Source: Saprospiraceae bacterium (GTDB lineage Bacteria; Bacteroidota; Bacteroidia; Chitinophagales; Saprospiraceae). Taken from it: DNA of 64,000 nucleotides. The notes beneath the pieces were generated by a model that was not told the origin of the DNA, made no database searches, and saw nothing but the letters and a program-made list of their open reading frames with translations. The translations under genes were made by a program, and so were the position numbers. How positions within the stretch are numbered: position 1 is the stretch's first letter; each line of letters begins with the position of its first letter. Positions 17,714-27,938 of the stretch are shown here, one piece after another. The stretch spans positions 3,038,001 through 3,102,000 of the forward strand of contig JADJPZ010000004.1 in assembly GCA_016713025.1 (NCBI GenBank), in the 5' to 3' direction.

Positions 17714-19801
17714 TTAATTTTCTTTTGTTTTATCAATCATGTTTGACATCGATTCTTCTCTGCGCTTAATGAAATAATAGCTTTCAGTCTGACTTCTTAC
17801 GGCGATGTCATCTTTGTTTTTCCTGTATTTATTGGACAAGGAAGCATCAAGGATCCTGGATTTTGTATCATCGTTGAGTTGGATATTCATGATAGTGATG
17901 ATTTCTTTTGCGATATCGTGATCGAAAACAGGAAAAAGTGTTTCCACCCTGAAATGTAAATTTCTTACCATCCAATCGGCTGAAGACAAATATACTTCCT
18001 GATCACCATTATTATGAAAAACAAAAACCCTGCTGTGTTCAAGATATCTGTCCACAATGGAATAAGCTTCGATATTTTCACTCAGATTTTTTTGTCCGGC
18101 CACCAGACAGCAAATCCCTCTTATCAGGAGCTTGATTTTTACACCTGCCTTACTGGCATCATAGAGCAAATTGATCATTTCTTCGTCCTGCAGACTATTC
18201 ATTTTCAGGATCATTCTGGCTTTTTTACCTTTTTTGGCAAATTCTATTTCTCTTTTGATCAGGCTGATAAATTTTTCTTTCAGATTGAAAAGACCTACTC
18301 CAAGATACTGAAAATGTATATTATGTTTATGTTTTGTTTCCAGATATGTAAAAACTCTGGCCACTTCAGACGTTATCCTTTTATCATTTGTAAAAATTCC
18401 AAAGTCAGAGTAAATCTTTGCTGTATCTTCATGAAAGTTGCCTGTACCGAGGTAGGCATAAAGATTGGGCATACCATCTTCGAGTCTGCGTATTAGTGCC
18501 AGTTTTGAGTGCACCTTAAATCCAGGCATACTGTAATAAACAGTTACACCGGCATTTTCCAGTTCTTCACCCCATTTTAGGTTTGCCTCTTCATCAAATC
18601 TTGCTTTCACCTCAATAAAAGTGCTCACTTGTTTACCATTTTTGACAGCATCCTTGATAGCTCCCATAATTCTGGAAACCTTGGCCACCCGGTACTGGAT
18701 GATTTTGATATGCGTGACATCCGGATCAATTGCAGCATTTTCAAAAAATTTAATAACAGAATCATAACTATGGTAAGGCAAATGAAGTAATTTGTCTTTT
18801 TCTCCTATTTTTTCAAATATTGATGCCGCATCTTCCAGTTCATCGATTGTGACAGGTGATAAAACCGGATCTTTCAGATGAGTCATCTCAAATGATGGAA
18901 ATTTAAAAAAATCAGAATTGTTATGATACCTTCCTTCCGGTAAGAGATCCAGCTGATCGATTTCAAATACATCCATCAAATACTGCAAAAAATGTTTAGG
19001 CATGCCTCTGTCATAAATCATTCTGGAAGCTACACCGATGCTTCTTTTGGTCAGGCTCTTCTTTATTTTAGCCAGCAAGTCACCGGAATACTCATCATCT
19101 ATGTACAATTCTGCATCTCTTGTCAGTTTAATACTGTAAGAGTCCAGTATATTATAGCCTGGAAATATCAACCTCACACTATGCCTGACAGCATCATCCA
19201 GCATGAGCACTTGTTTTGATCTGGTATGGCCTGTGGGTAACTCAACAAATCTGGATAGATGGTCAGATGGGATCTTAACAATGGCATATTCTGAAACAGG
19301 TTTGAGGGCGTCTTTGCTATGGAGGTGCAGGGCAAGGTACAATGCTCCATTATTCAGAAATGGTTTGATTTTTTTACCGGCAAGAATGACGGGCTGAACA
19401 AACGGAAGCAAATATTCATTAAAATAGGTATCTACAAATTCGATTTGCGGCTTGGTAAGCTTACGCCAGGAAACCAGTTGAATTCCATTTTTTTTTAATT
19501 CCGGTCTGATTTGTTTATCAAAAATAAGGCTAAACTCTTCTTGTTGTTTATTGGCTATTTTTAGGATTTCTCTCAAGACAACATCAGGAGCAAAATCAAT
19601 ATTTTTTAAAGTGGACTTATCTGCACGAGCCAGATTTCGGTGGTTTGCTACCCGAATTCTGAAGAACTCATCAAGATTGGATGAATAGATAGCCAAAAAC
19701 TTCAGCCTTTCGAGCAGAGGTACGGATGGATCTTTTGCTTCCTGCAATACTCTGTAATTGAAAGACAACCAACTGATATCTCTATGTATATATTTTGTCA
19801 T
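17714..19801 (-). CDS. ppk1: Polyphosphate kinase 1
   Basis: A 695-residue membrane-associated enzyme that reversibly adds the gamma-phosphate of ATP to polyphosphate. The N-terminal domain starts YIHRDISWLSFNYRVLQEA with ERLKFLAIYSSNLDEFFRIRV. The first phospholipase-D-like catalytic domain has the His that becomes phosphorylated in GFKVHSKLALIRR, and the second has VFVFHNNGDQEVYLSSADWM. Arginine-rich IIQYRVAKVSRI lies at the head domain interface. The gene heads a two-gene unit with purB. A PPK2-type kinase is encoded elsewhere in the window (48768-49892). Confidence 0.97.
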   Translation of the reverse strand: MTKYIHRDISWLSFNYRVLQEAKDPSVPLLERLKFLAIYSSNLDEFFRIRVANHRNLARADKSTLKNIDFAPDVVLREILKIANKQQEEFSLIFDKQIRPELKKNGIQLVSWRKLTKPQIEFVDTYFNEYLLPFVQPVILAGKKIKPFLNNGALYLALHLHSKDALKPVSEYAIVKIPSDHLSRFVELPTGHTRSKQVLMLDDAVRHSVRLIFPGYNILDSYSIKLTRDAELYIDDEYSGDLLAKIKKSLTKRSIGVASRMIYDRGMPKHFLQYLMDVFEIDQLDLLPEGRYHNNSDFFKFPSFEMTHLKDPVLSPVTIDELEDAASIFEKIGEKDKLLHLPYHSYDSVIKFFENAAIDPDVTHIKIIQYRVAKVSRIMGAIKDAVKNGKQVSTFIEVKARFDEEANLKWGEELENAGVTVYYSMPGFKVHSKLALIRRLEDGMPNLYAYLGTGNFHEDTAKIYSDFGIFTNDKRITSEVARVFTYLETKHKHNIHFQYLGVGLFNLKEKFISLIKREIEFAKKGKKARMILKMNSLQDEEMINLLYDASKAGVKIKLLIRGICCLVAGQKNLSENIEAYSIVDRYLEHSRVFVFHNNGDQEVYLSSADWMVRNLHFRVETLFPVFDHDIAKEIITIMNIQLNDDTKSRILDASLSNKYRKNKDDIAVRSQTESYYFIKRREESMSNMIDKTKEN

Positions 19802-19880
19802 AAATGATCATTCCACGGGGCGAAAATGCAATTGTTTTCTGTAAAAGTGATGTAAGAATGGAAAAAGCTTATTTTTATAC

Positions 19881-19996
19881 GCTAATTAACCCTAATTTCG
19901 CTAATTATTCATTTTTTAAATTCGCGCAATTCGTGAATATTCGCGTCTCTCTTTTTTTATTTTTGAGGCTAATTAACCCTAATTTCGCTAATTATT
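19881..19996. repeat. 29-bp direct repeat, two copies, second overlapping the scoA stop
   Basis: GCTAATTAACCCTAATTTCG plus CTAATTATT occurs identically at 19881-19909 and 19968-19996. The 58 bp between them are rich in TTCGCG-type motifs (19921-19946). The second copy supplies the last two codons and the stop of scoA. Two copies only, so it is not a CRISPR array. Confidence 0.85.
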
Positions 19997-20695
19997 GGGA
20001 CGCTGTCGTACGGTCCGCTGTTCAATTCTTTTTTCATATTTTTCACCCTGGAAGATACGCTGCACAAATATGCCCGGTATATGGATAAAATTTGGATCCA
20101 ATGCACCAACAGGTAATAATTCTTCCACTTCGACAATGGTAGTTTTAGCGGCACCACACATACAAGGGTTGAAATTTCTGGCCGTTCCCTTAAAAATCAG
20201 ATTACCGGCTTCATCACCTTTCCAGGCCTTAATTATGGCAAAATCTGCATCAAATGCTTTTTCCAGGATATACATTTTACCATCAAATTCTCTGGACTCT
20301 TTGCCTTCAGCTACTTCTGTACCATATCCTGCAGGTGTATAAAATGCAGGAAATCCCGATTGCGCTGCACGGCATCTTTCAGCCAGCGTACCTTGCGGTA
20401 TAAGCTCCACCTCCAATTCCCCGCTGAGCATCTGTCTTTCAAATTCTTCATTTTCACCTACATAAGATGAGATCATCTTTTTTATTTGTTTGCCCTGAAG
20501 TAGTAGACCTAAACCAAAATCATCCACACCTGCATTGTTGGAGATACAAATAAGGTTTCTAACACCTTTTCTTACCAATTCAAATATCGAATTTTCCGGA
20601 ATACCGCACAAACCAAAGCCGCCTAACATCAGGGTCATTCCATCTTCTATTCCCGACAATGCTTCAGTAACATTTTCAACTTTTTTATTGATCAT
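19988..20695 (-). CDS. scoA: 3-oxoacid CoA-transferase subunit A
   Basis: A 235-residue alpha subunit of a succinyl-CoA:3-ketoacid CoA-transferase type enzyme, which activates acetoacetate by moving CoA from succinyl-CoA. Family features are MTLMLGGFGLCGIPENSI, ISNNAGVDDFGLGLLL, SSYVGENEEFERQ, ELIPQGTLAERCRAAQSGFP and the end LPVGALDPNFIHIPGIFVQR. The catalytic glutamate is on subunit B, which is not adjacent, so the partner gene must be elsewhere if the enzyme works. The last codons and stop lie in a 29-bp repeat, with no obvious loss of conserved sequence. An aldo/keto reductase gene lies upstream at 59 bp. Confidence 0.93.
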   Translation of the reverse strand: MINKKVENVTEALSGIEDGMTLMLGGFGLCGIPENSIFELVRKGVRNLICISNNAGVDDFGLGLLLQGKQIKKMISSYVGENEEFERQMLSGELEVELIPQGTLAERCRAAQSGFPAFYTPAGYGTEVAEGKESREFDGKMYILEKAFDADFAIIKAWKGDEAGNLIFKGTARNFNPCMCGAAKTTIVEVEELLPVGALDPNFIHIPGIFVQRIFQGEKYEKRIEQRTVRQRPNN

Positions 20696-20729
20696 CTTTT
20701 ATTCTGCTTTATTTATTACAGCCCGAAAA

Positions 20730-20737
20730 CAAAGATA
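20730..20737 (-). promoter_or_regulatory. -7 element upstream of scoA
   Basis: CAAAGATA on the plus strand reads TATCTTTG on the minus strand, about 35 bp upstream of the scoA ATG, in the 59-bp gap after the aldo/keto reductase gene. No clear -33 element at standard spacing. Confidence 0.4.
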
Positions 20738-20754
20738 ATGAGTTTTGTAATACT

Positions 20755-21792
20755 TTAAGGTGCCGGATTGGAAATATCTTTATGTACCAAATCTATGGCA
20801 TCGAGCACATCTTTGCTCAATGTCACATCAATACTGCTGATGTTTTCTTTTAATTGCAACATACTTGTTGCCCCGATTATATTGCTGGTCACAAACGGCC
20901 GGTCATTTACAAATGCCAATGCCATGACTGCCGGTGTGAGACCTGCTTCACGGGCTATTTTGATATACCTTTCAGTTGCTTCCCAACTTTGTGTACTGTT
21001 GTACCTTGAAAGGTTTTTGAATTGATTGATTCTGTCATTTGCCGTATCTGCCTTATCGTGAAACTTACCTGAAAGCAACCCAAATCCCATAGGTGAATAA
21101 GCCAAAAGACTAATGTGGTCGCGAATAGAAATTTCTGAAAGTCCGACCTCAAAACTACGGTTCAGCAGATTGTAGGGATTCTGAATACTGACCGGTCTGG
21201 GTAATTGGTGGCCATCTGAGACGTTAAAACTTCGCATCACTCCCCAGGGTGTCTCATTTGAAAGCCCCCAATGTCGGATTTTACCTTCTTTGACCAATTG
21301 ATCCATGGTGGTGATAGACTCCATAAAATTGTCCTCCCATTGGTCATCATGCTGTGTATAGCCCAAAACACCAAAAAAATTGGTACGTCTTTCGGGCCAG
21401 TGCATCTGATATATGTCAATATAATCTGTCTGTAATCTTTTACAGCTGCCTTCAAAAGCTTCCAGGATTCTGGCTTTGCTAAATCCCAGATTTGGACTTA
21501 TATATTTTAGGCCTGGTGAAGGGCCTGTCACTTTACTTGCAAGAACGATGTCTTTGCGTTTTCCTGTTTTAGCAAGCCATGTGCCAATGATTCTTTCTGT
21601 TGATCCTTGAGTCTCCGGTCTTCCCGGTACAGAATACATCTCGGCGGTATCAACAAAATTGATACCATTGGCCAAAGCATAATCTATTTGTTCGTGGCCC
21701 TCGGCTTCAGTATTTTGTTGCCCGAAAGTCATGGTACCCATACAAATCACACTCACTTCTATTTCAGTATTCCCAAGTTTTCTATATCTCAT
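20755..21792 (-). CDS. Aldo/keto reductase (Tas-like)
   Basis: A 345-residue NADPH-dependent aldo/keto reductase with a (beta/alpha)8 barrel. Visible motifs are MGTMTFGQQNTEAEGHEQID, NFVDTAEMYSVPGRPETQGS with the catalytic Asp and Tyr, VLASKVTGP with the catalytic Lys, DIYQMHWPERRT with the catalytic His, IRHWGLSNETPWGV and LLAYSPMGFGLLSGK. Length and the PGRPETQGSTE insert match the Tas subgroup of E. coli type enzymes. The physiological substrate is unknown. It precedes scoA on the same strand, which has its own likely promoter. Confidence 0.93.
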   Translation of the reverse strand: MRYRKLGNTEIEVSVICMGTMTFGQQNTEAEGHEQIDYALANGINFVDTAEMYSVPGRPETQGSTERIIGTWLAKTGKRKDIVLASKVTGPSPGLKYISPNLGFSKARILEAFEGSCKRLQTDYIDIYQMHWPERRTNFFGVLGYTQHDDQWEDNFMESITTMDQLVKEGKIRHWGLSNETPWGVMRSFNVSDGHQLPRPVSIQNPYNLLNRSFEVGLSEISIRDHISLLAYSPMGFGLLSGKFHDKADTANDRINQFKNLSRYNSTQSWEATERYIKIAREAGLTPAVMALAFVNDRPFVTSNIIGATSMLQLKENISSIDVTLSKDVLDAIDLVHKDISNPAP

Positions 21793-21885
21793 ATGTTTAT
21801 TGATGTGTTATTTTATTGAATTTGGTGATAACCATAAATGGTAGTATTAATCAATTAAAAAAGAATTTGTTTTTGATTAGTATAT

Positions 21886-21923
21886 AAAAAAAAAGACCCC
21901 CTCCGACTTTTCGAAGAGGGGTC
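21886..21923 (-). terminator. Rho-independent terminator of the large secreted protein gene
   Basis: On the minus strand GACCCCTCTTCG pairs with the GGAGGGGGTC stretch and is followed by at least nine T residues. It lies 34 bp beyond the stop codon of the 21957-27143 gene. Confidence 0.85.
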
Positions 21924-21956
21924 CCATCCCAAAAACAGTAAATTCTTTATAGAAAA

Positions 21957-24900
21957 TTATTCTATGACAACCATCTTTTTGGTAGCTTTGAAGTCACCTG
22001 CTTCAAGCGTGTAATACATTACACCGACACTACCAAGTTCGTTTTTGTTGATTTCAAGGTTGTTGTAACCTTTGCTGAATTCATCCTTGTACTCTCTAAG
22101 CATTTTACCAGTCACATCATAGATAGTGATTGTAGCACTCATTGCTTTCGGAAGTTCAAATCCAATCACAGTATTTGCTTTGAATGGGTTTGGAGTATTT
22201 TGGTGAAGTACAACTCCATCAGCAACTCTGTTAACCACTTTGAAGTTTACGTTCATCACATCATGTGAACCAGTATAAGCTTCTGCTTTAGTGATATCAG
22301 AGTTGATATTCATAACTTCAGAAAGCGTTCCATTAGCTTTAGCTTTGAAAGTCAGTTTGATGATTCTGTCACCTTCCTGCATATCCATTGCCTTTTCTTT
22401 GTTATAACTTACTGAGAGTAGACCGTCAGCTAAGTTGGTAAATCCAAAGTTATTGTCTGTCATACCCACGATATCACCATCTATTCCTTCCAGACTCAAC
22501 TTTTCAGCATCAAATCCTACAGTAAACTGGAACCCTGTGACACTATTTGCCTCAGCCACGATTACAGGTACTTCCACAATTTGACCTGCATTAAATGATG
22601 CATTTACAGTATTCAGAGCGAAGTTCTGTGCAGATCTGGATTCAGTCCTGTTGTCATTTGAGTTAGCTGTAACATTGCCATTGACGTCTCCCACTTTGAT
22701 AGACATGAAATCTATTTTCATGTTTGACTTAGCATTGGTCAAGCTATATAACTCTGGGAAAATTTCAGCCTGAGCACTATTTACATCGGTAAATTTATGT
22801 GCTTTATCCACAAATCTCCACGAATTATTATTAGTAAATTTATCATTGATGCCCAAGATCAACTTTCTTAATTCTGTAAGATCGGCAGCCGAGATGTTTT
22901 TGTCTTTGTTAACATCGGCAGCGATCAACTTATAAGGCGAAGTGATTTTTTCGATTCCAAGTATATGTCGTTGGATCATCACAAGGTCTAGAGTGGAGAT
23001 ACCGTTCATATGATCGTCATTCTTAAATGGTTTGACCAAATAACTTCCGCCTGCTGTTACATCTGAAAAGTTATATGTACCATTGTTTCCAGTCATCATT
23101 GTCTTCTCACTACCTTCCAGAGAAACACTCACATCTTTTACAGGTATCTCATTTTCAGTCATTACAGATCCATTCACCACTATTCTGCCTGCAGATCCGC
23201 AAGCTCCTAAATTATTCTGAACATCAATAAATGTAGAGCAATAGTCCTGAACTACCTTGTTATTATCATCAAGAATGACTTTACCTTTGGTATCAACCGC
23301 TGCAATATAAATTCTTACGTTTCTTCTGACACCAGTTATAATAGAATCACAAGTGTATGTTCTTCTATTAACTACTTTAGGTGTTCCGTCAGCATTGGCA
23401 GTAATTACTGCAAAGGAAACTGCTACTTTATATCCAGGACATGGGTGACTACTTCCATTATCAAAATCAGTTGCCCATACATCCACCATTCCACCATCTA
23501 CAGTCCCATTGTTATCAGAATCAACAGGCATTAATGTAGTTGCCAGGCCATTTAAACAGTAAGGTGTCGGTGCTTTACAATTTTTAATGGTAAACAGTTG
23601 TTCACATTTGGACAAGTTGCCACATTTGTCTTCAAATGTATACTCAATTTTATGAGTACCTATCGGGTATGTGCCACTTGCGTCTATTGAATTGCCTATT
23701 CCAGTTTTGTTATATTGAGAACCTGAATCGAAAGAGCCATCATTGTTTTTGTCAATTCTGTAATACCATCTCAGTTCCTGAGTACAGGCATCAGTAGCTG
23801 TAGTGCTCAATTCTATGAAACCACCTACACAACTTGGGTCATAAGTACATACTGTCTTAGCAGGAGGACAAACTATAGCGGGAGCAACTTTATCTGCCAC
23901 TTTAATAGTCTGCAACCTTTCCCAAGTGTTCCAGTAATCCAATAAGAAAATATGAGCTAATTCAGGTAATCTTGTTACTGGAATAACACTTCCAATTCCT
24001 GGAAGAAGCCCTTCAAGGTTGATATTTGGCACCTGGTGTGCTCCAAATGTTGATTTGGGGTAATAATAAACATTCTCTGATCCCACGGTATTTACTTTCT
24101 CAATAGCTCCTATTGAATTAATTAGGATTAAGTAGTTGTTTACTGAAAGTTCAGTTCCTGTACCACCAATTGACCTTAAGAAATTTACTACAGACGCCGG
24201 CACTCTATCAATAACGAATGTGTTAGGATAAAACTTACACCAATCTATTACTGTATGGGTACGTAATATTTTAAAACAAGCATCTGGTGTTGAATTATTA
24301 ATGTAAAATATATCATCATGGTGTTTGTAACCTACCAAGCTACACACATTATCTCCACTTAAATCAGGTTTACCTAATTCTGATGTTCTAAAGGCATCAT
24401 CTTCAGGATTACCACATGACATTACTATGGTATCTTTTGGCCATGATCTCGGACCAGTATATCCGCTTCTGCCACCAACCCATATGATCTGAGTACATGT
24501 TCTGACTTCAGTTCCTCGTGTTGCAGTAAAGACTCTTCTAATGGTACCAATTCGGCATGATGTGAGATTGGTATAAAAAGTATCCGTAATTGTACCACTT
24601 GAACAGTTACCTTTCAGCTCAGCATAACCAAATGCAGTCCTAAGGTCTTCCTTAGTCAAACTAACAGGATAATCACATGTGATAATTTGATTTGGCGGAC
24701 ATGTCAATTCAAGAGGTAGTTTATCTTGTACAGTGGCATTGACCATACACTCATTCCAGTTACCTGATTTGTCAATTGCCCTTAAAACGACCACTTTAGG
24801 TGATGTACTCGTTACATCGTTACAACAAAACTCCACATACTCGCTAAATCCACATGGATCTTCTACTTCTACAATATAAAGATACTCATCAGCATCACAA

Positions 24901-27143
24901 TTGTCTACATCAAAATTGACCCATCTTGCTGGTCTTGAAGATGTCCATGTACTGTATTTAGATCTAACATATATAGAGTCATTTCTATGATTAAGAGGAG
25001 TAATGATAGTGTCAACAGGATAGCCGGGTGCCCAATTTCTGTAGGTACCTGATTGACCGCTAAACCATGAAAATTCTCCCTTTCCTAAAGCATCTCTTAA
25101 TCCTATGATATAGTCCTCAGCTATATTCCACTCTCTGTATTTGTCATCAACCCATTTGTTTTCAGCAGCATTGTTTAAGTGTACCAGATAACCACCAACT
25201 GCAGCTGCAGTTTTTGCAGCCACCCTTGGGTTGGCTCTGTGTTTGCTGACGTAGTAATGGTGAGGTGCAGTTTTACCCGGATTGATATGTTCACCTATGT
25301 AAGTAAATCCAGGGATGATAGGTGCTTTACATGGTTGACAAGGGGTAGGATCCATTCTTCTCACAAGTACTTTTGCAAGATCACATTCATCATAACTTCC
25401 ATTATCAAATGATGAAGCAGGTACCCATGCTTTGCCACCATCTGTAAGACCAACAACGGTGTTTTGTTTGCATACAGCTACCGGAGGAGTATTGTCTTCT
25501 ACTCTTACAACAATAGATACTTCAGTAGAATTGTGACAGCCATCAAAAGCCGTATAGAAGATAGAATCACATCCCAATGGTAACTTAACATATCTATCAG
25601 CATCCGATAGTCTCAATCCTGCAATAAATGAAACTGGTTTTCCTTCTTCATCTTTTATAGTAACGTTATATTTCAGATCGTCTGAACAGTTGTCTGTCAA
25701 TCTAGGCTTCTGAAGTTTATAAAGACCTTCGCAAGAATGTCCATTGGTTGTAGCGATGTCATTTTTCAAATCATGGATACCTGGACCTTTGTTATCAATA
25801 ATCTCGATCAACTGGTCGCGAGTGATTATTCTGGAATTGCAAGACCACTCCATAAAGGTCCATCTACGTAAGATCTTGGTCACACATTTGATGGTCGGAA
25901 ATTTCTGGTCTGTGTAAGTTACAAAAAGATTACAAGCAGCTGAATTCTCAGGTAATAAAGGAATACCTGTCATCAATGTATCTAAGCCGAATGTAAGACT
26001 AGCACCCGAACCTACTAAATTGACACATATTGTCTGACCGGATAGTAAAGGAATGTTATTAAACGGAGCGGGTACTGTACCACTCATCGGCGTTATTACC
26101 CCTTTTCGTCCACCCTTCCAGTCACCATTTATAGTATAAAATGCTGAATCAGTTGCGGCAGGCAAATGGATAGAACCATATTTGAATCGCAGAGTGATGT
26201 TAGCAGGTGCCGTGAGACATACCTGTGCACTAGCCGGAGACCCAGGAGGGACTACACGTGTACTAAGTGACACTGAGTCTCTCAAACCATCTCCACTTCT
26301 GCCTATCCAGTATGTTGCATTTTTGGTAGTTGGCAGCCACGGATACAGTGATGGTACGCCTGATCCCTTTTTACCATCAATAGCTACAGGTGATGGGTGA
26401 CCTGCGAAAGGTCCGGAAGGAATTTTGGCATAATCTTCTTCACAGAAAAGTTGAGAGTTTTTTGGCCAAATCAGATCGTCAATTGCAGTAACATATATGA
26501 CAACCTTACAGATAGAGTCAGAAACATTTCCGGACTCATCTATTGCTCGGTATTCTCTGGTGATACACTTCAGCGTATCCGGACCAGCAAATATCAATGG
26601 TTTGGTACAATCATTTACGACGATACTCTCACTTACCTGATATACACGAGGTGTATGGCAATTGTCAATAGCTCGTGGTACAAAAGTGCCAAGACTTGGA
26701 CATGTAACTATACATGTATCCGGTCTGTTGTTTGCCCAACTTGGTTTGATTTTGTCTTCTACATACACAGTAGTCCAGCAAGAATTCACCTTCCCGTCAA
26801 TCGGTTGTGTAGTTACTTTTGCATAAATCGTCTTCCCGATGAGAAGACTGCCATCCACTTCAGCAACACCGATCGCAGGAGCTAAATCAGGAATAATATC
26901 TCCCTGTGCTGTCTTCATTAACGTTATCGTGGCTCCAGCGTCGCAAGAACCCGCAGTCGAAGCTAAAACGTCCCTTACAACCAATCGAAGTTGACAATCA
27001 GCATCGACTGATACTTGAATAGATCCCTTACAAGCACACGATGGCTGGGCCATCACCTGTGTAAGAGAAACTGTAAATAATACCATTACCAGCAGGGCCA
27101 TCCTGGTCAAGGTATTCATAAGTGTTGAATTTGTTCCATTCAT
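21957..27143 (-). CDS. Very large secreted T9SS cargo with C-type-lectin-like domain
   Basis: About 1,728 residues from the ATG at 27143. An in-frame codon at 27221 would add a second hydrophobic stretch and is less likely. The signal peptide ends near VSLTQVMAQ. The next ~600 residues are Cys-rich HYR-like beta modules (TPPVAVCKQNTVVGL and FDNGSYDECD types). Residues about 615-775 resemble a C-type lectin fold (KTAAAVGGYLVHLNNAAENK, IIGLRDALGKGEFSWFSGQ, NWAPGYP, CDADEYLYIVE). More Cys-rich modules follow, then dockerin-like AADVNKDKNISAADLTELRK near 1400, a cohesin-like beta domain, and a T9SS sorting domain (HQNTPNPFKANTVIGFELP, ending KKMVVIE). It is probably cell-surface or adhesive. The ligand is unknown. 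Confidence 0.88.
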   Translation of the reverse strand: MNGTNSTLMNTLTRMALLVMVLFTVSLTQVMAQPSCACKGSIQVSVDADCQLRLVVRDVLASTAGSCDAGATITLMKTAQGDIIPDLAPAIGVAEVDGSLLIGKTIYAKVTTQPIDGKVNSCWTTVYVEDKIKPSWANNRPDTCIVTCPSLGTFVPRAIDNCHTPRVYQVSESIVVNDCTKPLIFAGPDTLKCITREYRAIDESGNVSDSICKVVIYVTAIDDLIWPKNSQLFCEEDYAKIPSGPFAGHPSPVAIDGKKGSGVPSLYPWLPTTKNATYWIGRSGDGLRDSVSLSTRVVPPGSPASAQVCLTAPANITLRFKYGSIHLPAATDSAFYTINGDWKGGRKGVITPMSGTVPAPFNNIPLLSGQTICVNLVGSGASLTFGLDTLMTGIPLLPENSAACNLFVTYTDQKFPTIKCVTKILRRWTFMEWSCNSRIITRDQLIEIIDNKGPGIHDLKNDIATTNGHSCEGLYKLQKPRLTDNCSDDLKYNVTIKDEEGKPVSFIAGLRLSDADRYVKLPLGCDSIFYTAFDGCHNSTEVSIVVRVEDNTPPVAVCKQNTVVGLTDGGKAWVPASSFDNGSYDECDLAKVLVRRMDPTPCQPCKAPIIPGFTYIGEHINPGKTAPHHYYVSKHRANPRVAAKTAAAVGGYLVHLNNAAENKWVDDKYREWNIAEDYIIGLRDALGKGEFSWFSGQSGTYRNWAPGYPVDTIITPLNHRNDSIYVRSKYSTWTSSRPARWVNFDVDNCDADEYLYIVEVEDPCGFSEYVEFCCNDVTSTSPKVVVLRAIDKSGNWNECMVNATVQDKLPLELTCPPNQIITCDYPVSLTKEDLRTAFGYAELKGNCSSGTITDTFYTNLTSCRIGTIRRVFTATRGTEVRTCTQIIWVGGRSGYTGPRSWPKDTIVMSCGNPEDDAFRTSELGKPDLSGDNVCSLVGYKHHDDIFYINNSTPDACFKILRTHTVIDWCKFYPNTFVIDRVPASVVNFLRSIGGTGTELSVNNYLILINSIGAIEKVNTVGSENVYYYPKSTFGAHQVPNINLEGLLPGIGSVIPVTRLPELAHIFLLDYWNTWERLQTIKVADKVAPAIVCPPAKTVCTYDPSCVGGFIELSTTATDACTQELRWYYRIDKNNDGSFDSGSQYNKTGIGNSIDASGTYPIGTHKIEYTFEDKCGNLSKCEQLFTIKNCKAPTPYCLNGLATTLMPVDSDNNGTVDGGMVDVWATDFDNGSSHPCPGYKVAVSFAVITANADGTPKVVNRRTYTCDSIITGVRRNVRIYIAAVDTKGKVILDDNNKVVQDYCSTFIDVQNNLGACGSAGRIVVNGSVMTENEIPVKDVSVSLEGSEKTMMTGNNGTYNFSDVTAGGSYLVKPFKNDDHMNGISTLDLVMIQRHILGIEKITSPYKLIAADVNKDKNISAADLTELRKLILGINDKFTNNNSWRFVDKAHKFTDVNSAQAEIFPELYSLTNAKSNMKIDFMSIKVGDVNGNVTANSNDNRTESRSAQNFALNTVNASFNAGQIVEVPVIVAEANSVTGFQFTVGFDAEKLSLEGIDGDIVGMTDNNFGFTNLADGLLSVSYNKEKAMDMQEGDRIIKLTFKAKANGTLSEVMNINSDITKAEAYTGSHDVMNVNFKVVNRVADGVVLHQNTPNPFKANTVIGFELPKAMSATITIYDVTGKMLREYKDEFSKGYNNLEINKNELGSVGVMYYTLEAGDFKATKKMVVIE

Positions 27144-27504
27144 GAGATCCAAATTTTGAGTTTTAAGAAAAAAAGTTTTTACTGTTATGAGAATTAAGAA
27201 TATACCTAAGCATAGACTCAAGCCCCGATAACTAATTGGTTATGAAATAAATGTTTACACAAAAGCAGCATAAGCCACTTTTACTCTTTTGGATCTAAAA
27301 TCAAAATCAAGGTTGGAATAAAAAAGCAGAATAAATAATAATATAAATATTAATTTAATACATAAGTGTATTAAACAACATCACAAAGTTAAATTTCATA
27401 TTACAACGAAATCTATGTGTAACAAACTTAGGTTAAGCTATTATTATATCAGGTAGGTTGTAAAACAATGTAGGTTCCGAATAGTTTCTCACGCTATTCT
27501 GGGT

Positions 27505-27512
27505 CAAAGATA
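27505..27512 (-). promoter_or_regulatory. Candidate -7 element for the large secreted protein
   Basis: CAAAGATA reads TATCTTTG on the minus strand. It would give a 5' leader of about 350 nt. A second match (CAAAGTTA, 27384-27391) lies closer to the gene. Neither has a clear -33 TTTG. The gap 27144-27889 otherwise holds AT-rich sequence without a gene. Confidence 0.35.
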
Positions 27513-27889
27513 TAAAGGATTACATATATAAAAAAATATTATTGTAAAAAAATACATATATTTTTAATCATAACGTTTAATTTATTGATAATCAACGTTT
27601 ATTTTATTAGACAAAAAATTAATAAAATAAGTCACATGGCCTATTTTAAGGAAAAATAATACCTTCTTTGCCAAATTCTACTTTTTCACCTTCAAAAATA
27701 TCAGTCATTTACACTTTCATCAATATGTTATCAATCAGAAACCTGATATTTTTTTATAATTTAAGATATATGAATGGGTAAATTAGGGTCACATCTGTTG
27801 GGTTAACCCATCAGTTTCCAATCAATCGAAGAGTGTGTATAACCTGATAGAACTAATGTTTATAGCTAATGCACAGGAAAAAAATATTA

Positions 27890-27925
27890 AAAAAAAATCA
27901 CTTTGAGTATGCCCAAAGTGATTTT
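27890..27925 (-). terminator. Rho-independent terminator downstream of the SOD gene
   Basis: AAAATCACTTT (27895-27905) pairs with AAAGTGATTTT (27915-27925). On the minus strand the hairpin is followed by a long T-run. It ends the message from the superoxide dismutase gene after passing the 102-bp element. Confidence 0.8.
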
Positions 27926-27938
27926 CTCAATTTTAATA

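Noticed and set aside
19881..19996. Direct repeats as a minimal CRISPR
   Set aside because: Only two copies with one 58-bp interval, no cas genes nearby, and one copy overlaps a gene end.
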